In this document: positions 17,940 to 26,121 of the stretch, piece after piece
Position numbering within the stretch: the first letter of the stretch is position 1
Layout: each line of letters starts with the position of its first letter
Assembly (NCBI RefSeq): GCF_039523615.1
Contig: NZ_BAAAFQ010000001.1
Coordinates: 434,001 to 498,000, forward strand
Direction: 5' to 3'
DNA length: 64,000 nt
Source of the DNA: Psychrosphaera haliotis
GTDB taxonomy: Bacteria > Pseudomonadota > Gammaproteobacteria > Enterobacterales > Alteromonadaceae
Position numbers and translations under genes: made by a program
Notes under the pieces: model-generated
Databases searched by the model: none
What the model was told of the DNA's origin: nothing
What the model saw: only the letters and a program-made list of their open reading frames with translations

Positions 17940-19358
17940 TTATTGTGCGGCTTCTCGTTGCTCTACAAATATAATTGCATTCGCAATACGCTCAATAACT
18001 TTACTTTTGTCCATTAATTCTAATGTAACGTCTAAAGAAGGTGAGTTACCACCGCCTGTCACTGCAACTCTTAGTGGCATACCAACTTTACCCATGCCTA
18101 ATTCAAGTTCTTCAGCAGTTGCATTAATAGCAGCTTGGATATCACTACCCTGCCAGTTATCTAATGCGTTTAGCTTTTCTTTCGCTAAAATCAATGATTC
18201 TTTCGCAACAGGACGTAAGTGCTTTTTAGCAGCCTTTTCATCTAGCGCATCAAAATCTTTATAAAAATAAGTACTGATCTCTGCCATTTCTTTTAATGTT
18301 TTGACTCGTTCAGCCTGAATTTCAACAATAGCTGACAAACTTGGCCCTTTTGAAACGTCGATATCCATATTATTAAAATGCCATGACAGGTGTTCAGCAA
18401 CTTCAGTAGCCGGTAAAGACTTCATATATTGCTGATTCATCCAGTTTAATTTTTCAGTGTTAAACGCTGATGCCGAATTATTGATGTCGTTGATATCAAA
18501 TAACTCAAATAGCTCTTCTAGGCTAAAAATCTCCTGGTCGCCATGTGACCAGCCTAAACGAACTAGATAATTGATAACGGCTTGAGGCAAGTAACCATCG
18601 TCACGATATTGCATTACGCTAACAGCGCCATGACGCTTAGATAACTTTTTACCGTCATCACCCAAAATCATAGAGCAATGCGCATATTGTGGAACTGGAG
18701 CACCTAGAGCTTCAAAGATATTAATTTGACGTGGGGTATTTAATAAATGGTCTTCGCCACGAATAACGTGAGTCATTTCCATTTCCCAATCGTCGATAAC
18801 GACACAGAAGTTATAAGTTGGCGTGCCATCAGTTCGCTGAATAATTAAATCATCCATTTCTTCGTTAGCAATGCGCATATCACCACGAATAGAATCTTTA
18901 AATTCAACCGCGCCCTCTGTAGGGTTTTTAAAACGAATTACGAACGGTGCATCTGCAGGTTGATCAGCGTCATTTAAATCACGGCACTTACCATCATATT
19001 TAGTACGTTCGCCATTTTTCTCTTGCTCTTCACGTAAACTCTCTAAACGCTCTTTGCTGCAATAACACTTATAAGCTTTATCTTCGTCTACTAATTGTTG
19101 AACATACTTCTTATAAGTATCAAAACGTTTGGTTTGATAAAAAACCTCGCCATCTCCTTCCATACCCAACCAAGACATACCGTCTAAAATTGCTTGAACT
19201 GCTTCTGGAGTAGAACGTTCTAGGTCAGTATCTTCTATACGTAATATAAATTTACCATTATTACGCTTAGCGTATAACCAAGAATATAGTGCAGTACGTG
19301 CACCGCCAACATGTAAATAGCCCGTAGGACTTGGGGCAAAACGAGTAACAACGCTCAT
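17940..19358 (-). CDS. gltX: Glutamate--tRNA ligase
   Basis: Class I aminoacyl-tRNA synthetase that charges tRNA-Glu. The HIGH-type motif is in APSPTGYLHVGGART near the N-terminus; the KMSKS-type motif is KLSKRHG in the middle. A Cys cluster CYCSKE near residue 100 matches the zinc-binding site of proteobacterial enzymes. The length (472 residues) is normal. I use the ATG at 19358, which gives MSVVTRFAPSPTG, rather than the ATG at 19370. It stands immediately upstream of the four-copy tRNA-Glu array it serves, separated by a terminator and the array's own promoter. Confidence 0.97.
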   Translation of the reverse strand: MSVVTRFAPSPTGYLHVGGARTALYSWLYAKRNNGKFILRIEDTDLERSTPEAVQAILDGMSWLGMEGDGEVFYQTKRFDTYKKYVQQLVDEDKAYKCYCSKERLESLREEQEKNGERTKYDGKCRDLNDADQPADAPFVIRFKNPTEGAVEFKDSIRGDMRIANEEMDDLIIQRTDGTPTYNFCVVIDDWEMEMTHVIRGEDHLLNTPRQINIFEALGAPVPQYAHCSMILGDDGKKLSKRHGAVSVMQYRDDGYLPQAVINYLVRLGWSHGDQEIFSLEELFELFDINDINNSASAFNTEKLNWMNQQYMKSLPATEVAEHLSWHFNNMDIDVSKGPSLSAIVEIQAERVKTLKEMAEISTYFYKDFDALDEKAAKKHLRPVAKESLILAKEKLNALDNWQGSDIQAAINATAEELELGMGKVGMPLRVAVTGGGNSPSLDVTLELMDKSKVIERIANAIIFVEQREAAQ

Positions 19359-19427
19359 TAATGTATCCATTTAGTTTATTCATTAAAATTTGCACGCTAT
19401 TCTATAGAAAAACGTGAGGGACTTAAA

Positions 19428-19901
19428 ATGCAATATTGGTTATTTAAATCAGAACCTGATGAATATAGCATCGATAGCTTAAAAGCTGAGAAAAATAGTA
19501 TTGGCCGTTGGGATGGAATTAGAAACTACCAGGCTAGGAATTTAATTCGCGATGATATAAAAGTGGGCAATGGTGTACTCTTTTATCATTCAAGTTGTAA
19601 AACGGTTGGTATTGCTGGTTTTGCCTCTGTGGTTTCAGAGCCCTACCCCGATCCGCTTCAATTTGATCCTGAAAGTAAATATTTTGATAGTAAGGCAACA
19701 CAAGATAAACCGAGGTGGGTATCAATCGATATTAAATATGAATCGCATGCTAAATCGTTTTTACCCTTAACTACTATAAAAGCAACGCCAGCGTTAGACG
19801 ATATGGTATTAGTAAAACGAAGCCGACTTTCAATACAACCGGTTTCAAAAGACCAATGGGCGTTCATAGTAAACGCCACTAAAACGGATTTACAACGTTA
19901 A
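19428..19901 (+). CDS. EVE domain-containing protein
   Basis: 157-residue single-domain protein of the EVE (PUA-like) family. The start MQYWLFKSEPDEYS, WDGIRNYQARN and LFYHSS are the family signature. EVE domains bind modified bases in DNA or RNA; in standalone bacterial proteins the exact ligand is not settled. A strong GAGGGA ribosome-binding site lies about 8 bases upstream. It is divergent from gltX with a 69-bp gap. Cytosolic. Confidence 0.92.
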   Translation: MQYWLFKSEPDEYSIDSLKAEKNSIGRWDGIRNYQARNLIRDDIKVGNGVLFYHSSCKTVGIAGFASVVSEPYPDPLQFDPESKYFDSKATQDKPRWVSIDIKYESHAKSFLPLTTIKATPALDDMVLVKRSRLSIQPVSKDQWAFIVNATKTDLQR

Positions 19902-19942
19902 GTACCAAGATTTATCACTTTAACTATTCAGAACAGTTTATA

Positions 19943-19999
19943 AAACAAACAAAAAAAGCTTTTTTTAAACAGTTTGTTTAAGATTTGTCCGAACAAATC
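19943..19999. terminator. nested inverted repeats downstream of the EVE gene
   Basis: AAACAAAC (19943-19950) pairs with GTTTGTTT (19972-19979), enclosing the palindrome AAAAAAAGCTTTTTTT (19951-19966). Next to it GATTTGT-CCGA-ACAAATC (19982-19999) forms another hairpin. Probable transcription end for the EVE gene before the tRNA-Val promoter, though not a textbook GC-rich stem. Confidence 0.45.
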
Positions 20000-20017
20000 A
20001 TTTTTTTGAAATTAGTG

Positions 20018-20045
20018 TTGACTCTTTTTTTGGCCTCCCTATAAT
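20018..20045 (+). promoter_or_regulatory. promoter of the tRNA-Val operon
   Basis: TTGACT (20018-20023), 16-bp spacer, perfect TATAAT (20040-20045), followed by ACGCACC, a C-rich discriminator typical of stable-RNA promoters. The first tRNA starts 41 bases downstream. Confidence 0.88.
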
Positions 20046-20086
20046 ACGCACCACTTGAGCAGTTAAGCTGTTTAAGAGATAAAGCT

Positions 20087-20162
20087 GGGCGGTTAGCTCA
20101 GTTGGGAGAGCATCGCCCTTACAAGGCGAGGGTCACTGGTTCGAGCCCAGTACCGCCCACCA
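20087..20162 (+). tRNA. tRNA-Val(TAC)
   Basis: 76-nt cloverleaf with encoded CCA; anticodon loop CTTACAA within TCGCC/GGCGA gives TAC. First of three identical copies. Confidence 0.97.
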
Positions 20163-20208
20163 ATACTTTACCCTAAAGAATTGGTCTCAGCTTTATCAGA
20201 TTTTAATT

Positions 20209-20284
20209 GGGCGGTTAGCTCAGTTGGGAGAGCATCGCCCTTACAAGGCGAGGGTCACTGGTTCGAGCCCAGTACCGCCCACCA
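20209..20284 (+). tRNA. tRNA-Val(TAC)
   Basis: Second of three identical 76-nt tRNA-Val genes; anticodon TAC, CCA encoded. Confidence 0.97.
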
Positions 20285-20306
20285 ATTAAAGTCAACTCTT
20301 GAAAGT

Positions 20307-20382
20307 GGGCGGTTAGCTCAGTTGGGAGAGCATCGCCCTTACAAGGCGAGGGTCACTGGTTCGAGCCCAGTACCGCCCACCA
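20307..20382 (+). tRNA. tRNA-Val(TAC)
   Basis: Third identical 76-nt tRNA-Val gene. CTTGAAAGTG before it and CACTTTCAAG after it form an inverted repeat that brackets the gene (20299-20308 and 20380-20389); the right arm may help RNA 3' processing or termination. Confidence 0.97.
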
Positions 20383-20416
20383 CTTTCAAGACTCTTCGGT
20401 AAGTCTTCAGAAACTA

Positions 20417-20833
20417 TCAATCTTCATTATTACGCTCTGACGGTAAATCCGAACTATATTCAACAAACTCTACTTCAATTCCGTCTGGATCTAAAAAATA
20501 TACATTTTTACGATAAAGATTCTCTGCACCTGGCTTAGCGATAGAAAAGCCCGCCTGCTCTAGTCTAAATATTACTTCTTTAATGTTATATGTTTCAAAT
20601 GCTATATGAGCTAAACCAACTTGATGCCCAGCAAGATCACGCCCATCGCTTTCTCCGTTATCGCATATAGCAATATAATTGTAGTCATCACCAAAATGAA
20701 TCCAAGTTCTAGGCTTACCTGACCATTCGCTTTGCCCTTTGCTTCTTATACTCCAATGAGGACAAGCTGCTTTGTAAAAAGCTAAACTCCTTTCAATATC
20801 TCTGACTACTAAATTTACATGTTCTAATCTCAT
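20417..20833 (-). CDS. VOC-family (glyoxalase/bleomycin resistance/dioxygenase) protein
   Basis: 138-residue single VOC-domain protein with two beta-alpha-beta-beta-beta modules. Candidate metal ligands are His5 (MRLEHVNL), the His in GLAHIAFET and the Glu in GIEVEFVEY. Such proteins include glyoxalases, isomerases and antibiotic-binding proteins; the substrate cannot be inferred. It is flanked by tRNA-Val genes and an acyl-CoA dehydrogenase gene, neither informative. The 20834-21079 gap (246 bp) shows only an AT-rich region and an inverted repeat CTGCCA/TGGCAG near 20990-21025. Confidence 0.88.
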   Translation of the reverse strand: MRLEHVNLVVRDIERSLAFYKAACPHWSIRSKGQSEWSGKPRTWIHFGDDYNYIAICDNGESDGRDLAGHQVGLAHIAFETYNIKEVIFRLEQAGFSIAKPGAENLYRKNVYFLDPDGIEVEFVEYSSDLPSERNNED

Positions 20834-21079
20834 TTTGTTCCCTCTACACCTTTATCCAAACTTTATTTATACTCTTATTTAAACGCTAATTGAAAATAAC
20901 TATGGCACATCAATCTTAAATATCACTCTAGTTTTATTAGACAAATAACAAAGTAAAAATATCAATACATAGACCACATAACTATTTGAGCTGCCACCCT
21001 TTATATATATGGTGGTTTCTGGCAGATTGACGTCATCTTTAATGTGTAACTAATACACCTCTTTACTTGAGCAATAAAT

Positions 21080-22234
21080 ATGAACTTTTCTTTAACTGAA
21101 GAGCAACTCCTAATCCAAGATACTGCGCGCCAATTTGCAGAAAATGAGTTGACTCCTAACGCGGCCGAATTAGATAAAACGGGAAACCGCGAAATTCTCC
21201 TGAACAACCTCAAGCAATTAGCCGAATTGGGCTTTATGGGTTTAAATACCAGCGTAGATTATGGCGGTAGTGAAGTAGGAACCGTCGCTTTTAGTATTGC
21301 AATTAAAGAGCTCGCTAAAGGTTGTGCATCAACTGCTGTCACCACTTCCGTGACCAATATGGTTGCCGAAGTCATTCAAGCCGTTGGAAACGAAGAACAA
21401 AAAAATAAATATCTTCCTAAAATATGTTCCGGCGAATATCCGGCAGCTGGCTTTTGCTTAACAGAAGTAAGTGCGGGCTCTGATCCAGCAGGTATGAAAA
21501 CCACAGCTACAAAAGATGGCAGTGATTACATATTGAATGGCAGTAAAATGTTTATTACTAGTGCGGAATATGCAGGCGTATTTGTTGTTTGGGCTGTCAC
21601 AGACAAAGAAGCTAAAAAAGGCAAAGGCATTTCTTGTTTTCTAGTGGAAAACGGAACGCCTGGATTAACAGTGGAAGCCGCTGAACATAAAATGGGCCAA
21701 AAAGCGTCAGCCACCAATGAAGTTAGATTTGATAACTGTCGCATTCCAGCAACAGCTCTTATGGGTGAAGAAAATAACGGATTTAAAGTAGCTGTGACAG
21801 AGCTTGCTGGCGGCCGTATAGGTATTGGTTCACTAGCGTTAGGTGTTGCTGAAGCTGCCATGGATTATGCTCGCCAGTATATCGCAGAGAGAGAGCAGTT
21901 TGGCCAGGCATTAATTAAGTTTCAAGGTCTACAGTGGAAACTCGCTGACCGTTATACCGAACTAGAAGCTGCAAAGTTACTTCTTATGCAAGCTGCTTAT
22001 CTTAAAGAGCAAGGTCAACCTTTCTCAAAACAAGCATCGATGGCTAAACTTTTTGCCACAGAAAAAGCCAACGAAATTTGTTACGACGCTATTCAGTTGC
22101 TCGGTGGATACGGCTACATTAGCGAATATCCAGTGGAGCGCATGGCTAGAGACGTTCGTATCACAACAATTTATGAAGGAACGAGCGAAGTGCAAAAAAT
22201 TGTCATTGCTCGTGAATTATTAAAAGAGATTTAA
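21080..22234 (+). CDS. Acyl-CoA dehydrogenase
   Basis: 384-residue flavoenzyme of the short/branched-chain acyl-CoA dehydrogenase family, which oxidises acyl-CoA to trans-2-enoyl-CoA and passes electrons to ETF. The N-terminal helical domain begins FSLTEEQLL; the FAD-binding stretch CLTEVSAGSDPAG and the C-terminal IYEGTSEVQK with the catalytic-base Glu are present. It is followed after 9 bases by a short-chain dehydrogenase of the 3-hydroxyacyl-CoA type, so the pair probably catalyses two steps of branched-chain (isoleucine-type) or short-chain acyl-CoA breakdown. Confidence 0.93.
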   Translation: MNFSLTEEQLLIQDTARQFAENELTPNAAELDKTGNREILLNNLKQLAELGFMGLNTSVDYGGSEVGTVAFSIAIKELAKGCASTAVTTSVTNMVAEVIQAVGNEEQKNKYLPKICSGEYPAAGFCLTEVSAGSDPAGMKTTATKDGSDYILNGSKMFITSAEYAGVFVVWAVTDKEAKKGKGISCFLVENGTPGLTVEAAEHKMGQKASATNEVRFDNCRIPATALMGEENNGFKVAVTELAGGRIGIGSLALGVAEAAMDYARQYIAEREQFGQALIKFQGLQWKLADRYTELEAAKLLLMQAAYLKEQGQPFSKQASMAKLFATEKANEICYDAIQLLGGYGYISEYPVERMARDVRITTIYEGTSEVQKIVIARELLKEI

Positions 22235-22243
22235 GGAATTATC

Positions 22244-23020
22244 ATGGAATTAGAAAATAAAATTGCAATTGTTACGGGTGGAGCTTCAGGCTTAGGTAAA
22301 GCCACCAGCCAAGGTTTGGTAGCTTCAGGCGTTAAAGTCGCTATTTTTGATCTGAATGAAGAGTCTGGAAAACAAGCAATCGATGAGCTTGGTGCTGATA
22401 ACGCAATGTTTATCAGTGTAGATGTCACTAATGCAGAGTCTGTTAGCTCAGCAATAGAAGAAGTAATGAAGGCTTACGGTGCAATTCACATTTTAGTGAA
22501 CTGCGCTGGTATTGCGCCGGCCGCTAAAGTCTTAGACCGAGAAGGCAAAGCGATGGCATTAAACAAGTTTTCAATGGCCATCAATATAAACTTAATTGGT
22601 ACCTTTAATGTCGCTTCACAAGTTGCTGAGCAAATGGCAAAAAATGAACCTATGGGTGAAGCTCTAGAGCGCGGTGTAATCATTAACACAGCATCTGTTG
22701 CCGGATATGAAGGCCAAATGGGTCAATCTGCATATGCAGCAAGTAAAGGTGGAATAATTGCATTGAGTTTACCTATGGCGCGTGACTTAGCTCGCACGGG
22801 TATACGTGTAAATGCCATTGCACCGGGCATTATGGGCACGCCTATGTTGTTGGCGATGCCAGATAACGTGCAGGAAAGCTTAGTAGCAAACATCCAATTC
22901 CCGAAAAGAATGGGCCAGCCAAAAGAATTTGCAGATTTGGTTATGCACTTAACATCTAACGCATATATAAATGCCGAAACTATACGTCTTGATGGTGCAA
23001 TAAGAATGCAACCAAGATAG
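22244..23020 (+). CDS. SDR-family 3-hydroxyacyl-CoA dehydrogenase (HSD17B10-like)
   Basis: 258-residue short-chain dehydrogenase. The Rossmann motif TGGASGLGKA, the structural NCAG motif and the catalytic Ser plus SAYAASKGG (Tyr-x3-Lys) are in order. The insert after ILVNCAGIAPA and the end INAETIRLDGAIRM resemble the type 2 3-hydroxyacyl-CoA dehydrogenase/HSD10 group, which oxidises 2-methyl-3-hydroxybutyryl-CoA in isoleucine degradation. Being directly downstream of the acyl-CoA dehydrogenase supports that role. AAGGA lies upstream of the ATG. Confidence 0.9.
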   Translation: MELENKIAIVTGGASGLGKATSQGLVASGVKVAIFDLNEESGKQAIDELGADNAMFISVDVTNAESVSSAIEEVMKAYGAIHILVNCAGIAPAAKVLDREGKAMALNKFSMAININLIGTFNVASQVAEQMAKNEPMGEALERGVIINTASVAGYEGQMGQSAYAASKGGIIALSLPMARDLARTGIRVNAIAPGIMGTPMLLAMPDNVQESLVANIQFPKRMGQPKEFADLVMHLTSNAYINAETIRLDGAIRMQPR

Positions 23021-23052
23021 CTATTCAGAGGCATTGCAATAGAGTAGAAAGC

Positions 23053-23080
23053 AAAAACGGACCTTAGAGTCCGTTTTTTG
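23053..23080 (+). terminator. rho-independent terminator after the SDR gene
   Basis: AAACGGAC/GTCCGTTT stem, 6-base loop CTTAGA, six T residues. It lies 32 bases after the stop. Confidence 0.85.
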
Positions 23081-23127
23081 CTCAAGGTTTAATTAAGCCT
23101 ATAACCGATATAAAACTAAATGTGAGG

Positions 23128-23454
23128 CTAAGCATAAAAATCTAGGTGCTCAACGCCATTTTCATCAACGTATTTACCTTTGCCCTGCTTTTTTGGTGTT
23201 AGTTCATGTTCATTATTCTGTTTGTTTGTACCTGATGCTTTTATCAATTTATTCTGATTGTCGTCCGAGTGAGATGATTGCTCATCTTTAGTTGGCTTCC
23301 CATCAGTGTTTTGTTGTTGCTGATTACTCGGATCATCCTCTTCAATGCGCTTTGCTCTCGCATCTTTTGGCGTTTTATCTACATGATAAATATCTTTTTT
23401 GTCTGGTTCATTCGCAACAGGCCTGCGAATCGCATTATAAATGAAGTCCACCAT
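23128..23454 (-). CDS. hypothetical hydrophilic protein
   Basis: 108-residue protein of unknown function. The first 15 residues (MVDFIYNAIRRPVAN) are ordered-looking; the rest is strongly hydrophilic and low in complexity (NQQQQN, SSHSDDNQ, KKQGKGK), probably disordered, ending VDENGVEHLDFYA. There is no signal peptide or membrane helix. AAGGA lies about 8 bases before the ATG, supporting expression. Genes with a short conserved head and tail and a disordered middle are common in marine gammaproteobacteria, but I do not recognise a named family. Confidence 0.65.
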   Translation of the reverse strand: MVDFIYNAIRRPVANEPDKKDIYHVDKTPKDARAKRIEEDDPSNQQQQNTDGKPTKDEQSSHSDDNQNKLIKASGTNKQNNEHELTPKKQGKGKYVDENGVEHLDFYA

Positions 23455-23591
23455 GATCTTTGTCCTTATATCCTTAGTAATGAACAGGGCTGAATAATTG
23501 AGTAAAGCTTATATTCTGTGCAATTATTAACCACTTATCGACCGATATGCAAATAGATTAAGTTTTTTTGTGTTTTGTTATATACAAGCGG

Positions 23592-23620
23592 TTGCTTTTA
23601 TTTTCATCTAGGTTTATTTT
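23592..23620 (+). promoter_or_regulatory. candidate his operon promoter
   Basis: TTGCTT (23592-23597), 17-bp spacer, TATTTT (23615-23620), about 40 bases before the leader peptide start. A moderate match to the sigma-70 consensus. Confidence 0.45.
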
Positions 23621-23660
23621 GTGCACATCAACTTTACGAAATTAGAAAAAACGAAAACTC

Positions 23661-23717
23661 ATGAACTTTACAAACGTAAATACAATTTGGTTCCATCATC
23701 ACGTACCAACGGAATAG
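23661..23717 (+). CDS. hisL: his operon leader peptide
   Basis: An 18-codon reading frame, MNFTNVNTIWFHHHVPTE, with three consecutive His codons (CAT CAT CAC) preceded by Trp and Phe, 153 bases before hisG. Ribosome stalling at the His codons when charged tRNA-His is scarce would favour the antiterminator. The three-His run is short compared with the seven in E. coli. The weak upstream ribosome-binding sequence is typical of leader peptides. Confidence 0.85.
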   Translation: MNFTNVNTIWFHHHVPTE

Positions 23718-23732
23718 TTTTCGGCTAATTTC

Positions 23733-23805
23733 GCTGGAGGCTATTGTCAGTCCTCCAAGCACATAATTATTGAGCCCTGGAGGATAATATCTTCTGGGGT
23801 TTTTT
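23733..23805 (+). promoter_or_regulatory. his transcription attenuator
   Basis: GCTGGAGGC (from about 23733) can pair with TCCTCCAAGC (about 23751-23760). The same TCCTCC segment can pair with the left arm of the downstream terminator, CCCTGGAGG (23775-23783), whose own partner CTTCTGGGG (23791-23799) is followed by TTTTTT. These mutually exclusive stems, downstream of hisL, are the hallmark of classical attenuation. Confidence 0.8.
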
Positions 23806-23869
23806 CGTTTTAGGGTTTAACAATTTAATTTAATACTAAAAATTTAGTGCAAATAAAGTAGGAATACAC

Positions 23870-24769
23870 ATGAATGACAAGAATAGATTAAGAATCGCGG
23901 TACAGAAAAAAGGTCGTTTAAGCGATGAGTCAATAAAGTTACTTAAAGCGATTGGTGTAAAGCTATCAATCAGAGACAGACTGCTTATTGCACACTCCAC
24001 TAACTTACCTATCGATTTATTATTAGTACGCGATGATGATATTCCAGGCTTAGTAATGGACGGTATCGCAGATTTAGGTTTTATTGGCGAAAATGAACTT
24101 GAAGAAAAAATGCTTGAAAGACAAGCATCGAATGAACCTGCAGAATATAAAACACTTAAACGATTAGAGTATGGCGGTTGTCGTTTATCTATTGCTGTAC
24201 CTAATGAATTTGATTACAAGGGCTTAGAGTCTTTAAATCAAACTAAAATAGCAACAACCTACCCTTACTTACTTAAGCGCTTTTTAGTTGCTAATAATAT
24301 AAATGCACAACCGGTAATGTTAACAGGTTCAGTTGAAGTAGCACCTCGAGCTGGTATTGCTGAAGCTATTTGTGACCTGGTATCTACCGGAGCAACACTT
24401 GAAGCGAACGGATTAGAAGAAGCGACAGAAATTTTTGTATCTAAAGCTGTTTTAATTCAAAAGTCTGAAGCGCTGACTGCAGAAAAACAAAAATTAGTAG
24501 ATACCCTTCTGCCAAGAATTAATGGCGTTATGCAAGCTAAAGAATCTAAATACATCATGCTACACGCCCCTATCGCTAAGCTAGAAGAAGTTAAAAAGCT
24601 TCTACCAGGTGCTGAAGATCCTACTGTATTACCTCTGTCAGAAAACAGCGATCAAGCCGCTATCCACGTTGTTAGTCCAGAAAACCTTTTCTGGGAGACT
24701 ATGGAGCAATTAAAAGCGTTAGGTTGCACATCAATATTGGTAATGCCAATTGAAAAAATGATGGGCTAA
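23870..24769 (+). CDS. hisG: ATP phosphoribosyltransferase (long form)
   Basis: First enzyme of histidine biosynthesis: condenses ATP with PRPP, and is feedback-inhibited by His. 299 residues, the long form with a C-terminal ACT-like regulatory domain (about 225-299), so no HisZ partner is needed. Markers are RIAVQKKGRLSD at the N-terminus, ATTYPYLLKRF, and the PRPP-binding EVAPRAGIAEAICDLVSTGATL. First structural gene behind the attenuator; hisD follows after 29 bases. Confidence 0.97.
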   Translation: MNDKNRLRIAVQKKGRLSDESIKLLKAIGVKLSIRDRLLIAHSTNLPIDLLLVRDDDIPGLVMDGIADLGFIGENELEEKMLERQASNEPAEYKTLKRLEYGGCRLSIAVPNEFDYKGLESLNQTKIATTYPYLLKRFLVANNINAQPVMLTGSVEVAPRAGIAEAICDLVSTGATLEANGLEEATEIFVSKAVLIQKSEALTAEKQKLVDTLLPRINGVMQAKESKYIMLHAPIAKLEEVKKLLPGAEDPTVLPLSENSDQAAIHVVSPENLFWETMEQLKALGCTSILVMPIEKMMG

Positions 24770-24798
24770 TTGGTTAAGCACTAAAGGTAAATTTCCAC

Positions 24799-26121
24799 AT
24801 GATCACATGGCAAAATCTAACATTAGCAGAGCAAAAGTCGGCATTGTCTCGACCGGCGATCGCAAATCGTGCTGATTTAACAAGTAAAGTCTTAGACATT
24901 GTAAATATGGTCAAAGACAAAGGAGACGAAGCGTTACTCACGCTGACGGAAAAGTTTGACGGTTTATCACTAAACTCTGTGGCACTGGCTTCGTCGCAAG
25001 CAGAAGACATTATTGCGACACTTGGTGATGAGCAACGAGCTGCGATTGAATTAGCCTATGGCCAAATTAAACGTTTTCATGAAGCACAGGTACAAGCGGA
25101 CGTTAAAGTAGAAACGAGTCCTGGTGTGGTTTGTGAATTGATCACGCAAGCTATTAGCTCAGTAGGTTTATATATTCCTGGTGGCAGTGCTCCGTTACCT
25201 TCAACTGTTTTAATGCTAGGTGTTCCAGCTCAAATAGCAGGCTGTAAAAGAACCGTTTTGTGTACTCCGCCGGACACTTCTGAGGGCAACAAAGGCGGAA
25301 TTACCGCTGAAATCCTTTATGCAGCAAAACTATGTGGCATTAAAGAAATTTACCGAACTGGTGGCGCGCAAGCAATAGCAGCAATGGCATATGGTACTGA
25401 GTCGATTGCCGCAGTAGATAAGATTTTTGGGCCTGGTAATAGCTTTGTTACTGAAGCTAAACAGTTGGTTGCTCAAGACCCTGCTGGAGCTGCCATTGAT
25501 ATGCCGGCAGGTCCTTCTGAGGTTTTAGTACTTGCTGATGCCAATGCAAACCCAGCGTTTGTAGCGGCGGACCTTTTATCGCAAGCCGAACACGGACCTG
25601 ACTCGCAAGTTATATTAGTGTCAGATTCACTGCCGCTAATTGAAAAAACCAAGCAGGATATCGAGTCACAGCTAACTTTGCTGCCTCGTGCTGATATTGC
25701 GAAAAAAGCATTGGCTAATAGTCGCTTTATTCTAGCATCGGACTTGAACGAAGCGGTTGAAATTAGTAATCAGTACGCCCCTGAACACTTAATTGTGCAG
25801 TTTGACAATGCAAGAAGCTGGCTTAGTAAGTTAGATAATGCAGCTTCGGTTTTCTTAGGTGCTTATACACCAGAAAGCGCCGGAGATTATGCGAGTGGCA
25901 CAAACCATGTTTTACCTACTTATGGGTACTCTAAAGTTCTAAGCTCACTAAACTTAGCAGACTTTACTCGTAAATTTACGGTACAAGAAATAACGCCTAA
26001 TGGTCTAGCGGCTATTGGTCCGGCAATTATGACGTTAGCCGCTGCTGAAGGTTTAGACGCGCACAGAAACGCGGTTGGTCTTAGACTTGAGCAATTGCAA
26101 AAAGAGAAATCAAATGACTGA
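24799..26121 (+). CDS. hisD: Histidinol dehydrogenase
   Basis: 440-residue zinc enzyme that converts histidinol to histidine with two NAD+. Seen: SVGLYIPGGSAPLPSTVLML, VDKIFGPGNSFVTEAK, IDMPAGPSEVLVLAD, SQAEHGPDSQ (with the catalytic Glu-His pair) and the C-terminal HVLPTYGYS. Normal length. Its last 8 bases overlap the hisC start, indicating translational coupling. Confidence 0.97.
   Translation: MITWQNLTLAEQKSALSRPAIANRADLTSKVLDIVNMVKDKGDEALLTLTEKFDGLSLNSVALASSQAEDIIATLGDEQRAAIELAYGQIKRFHEAQVQADVKVETSPGVVCELITQAISSVGLYIPGGSAPLPSTVLMLGVPAQIAGCKRTVLCTPPDTSEGNKGGITAEILYAAKLCGIKEIYRTGGAQAIAAMAYGTESIAAVDKIFGPGNSFVTEAKQLVAQDPAGAAIDMPAGPSEVLVLADANANPAFVAADLLSQAEHGPDSQVILVSDSLPLIEKTKQDIESQLTLLPRADIAKKALANSRFILASDLNEAVEISNQYAPEHLIVQFDNARSWLSKLDNAASVFLGAYTPESAGDYASGTNHVLPTYGYSKVLSSLNLADFTRKFTVQEITPNGLAAIGPAIMTLAAAEGLDAHRNAVGLRLEQLQKEKSND

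Noticed and set aside
16988..20382. tRNA-associated genomic island or attachment site
   Set aside because: No integrase, no partial tRNA duplicates as att sites, and all flanking genes are core.
20181..20402. Open frame across two tRNA-Val genes
   Set aside because: The tRNA cloverleafs explain the sequence; the frame is a by-product of the duplicated tRNA.
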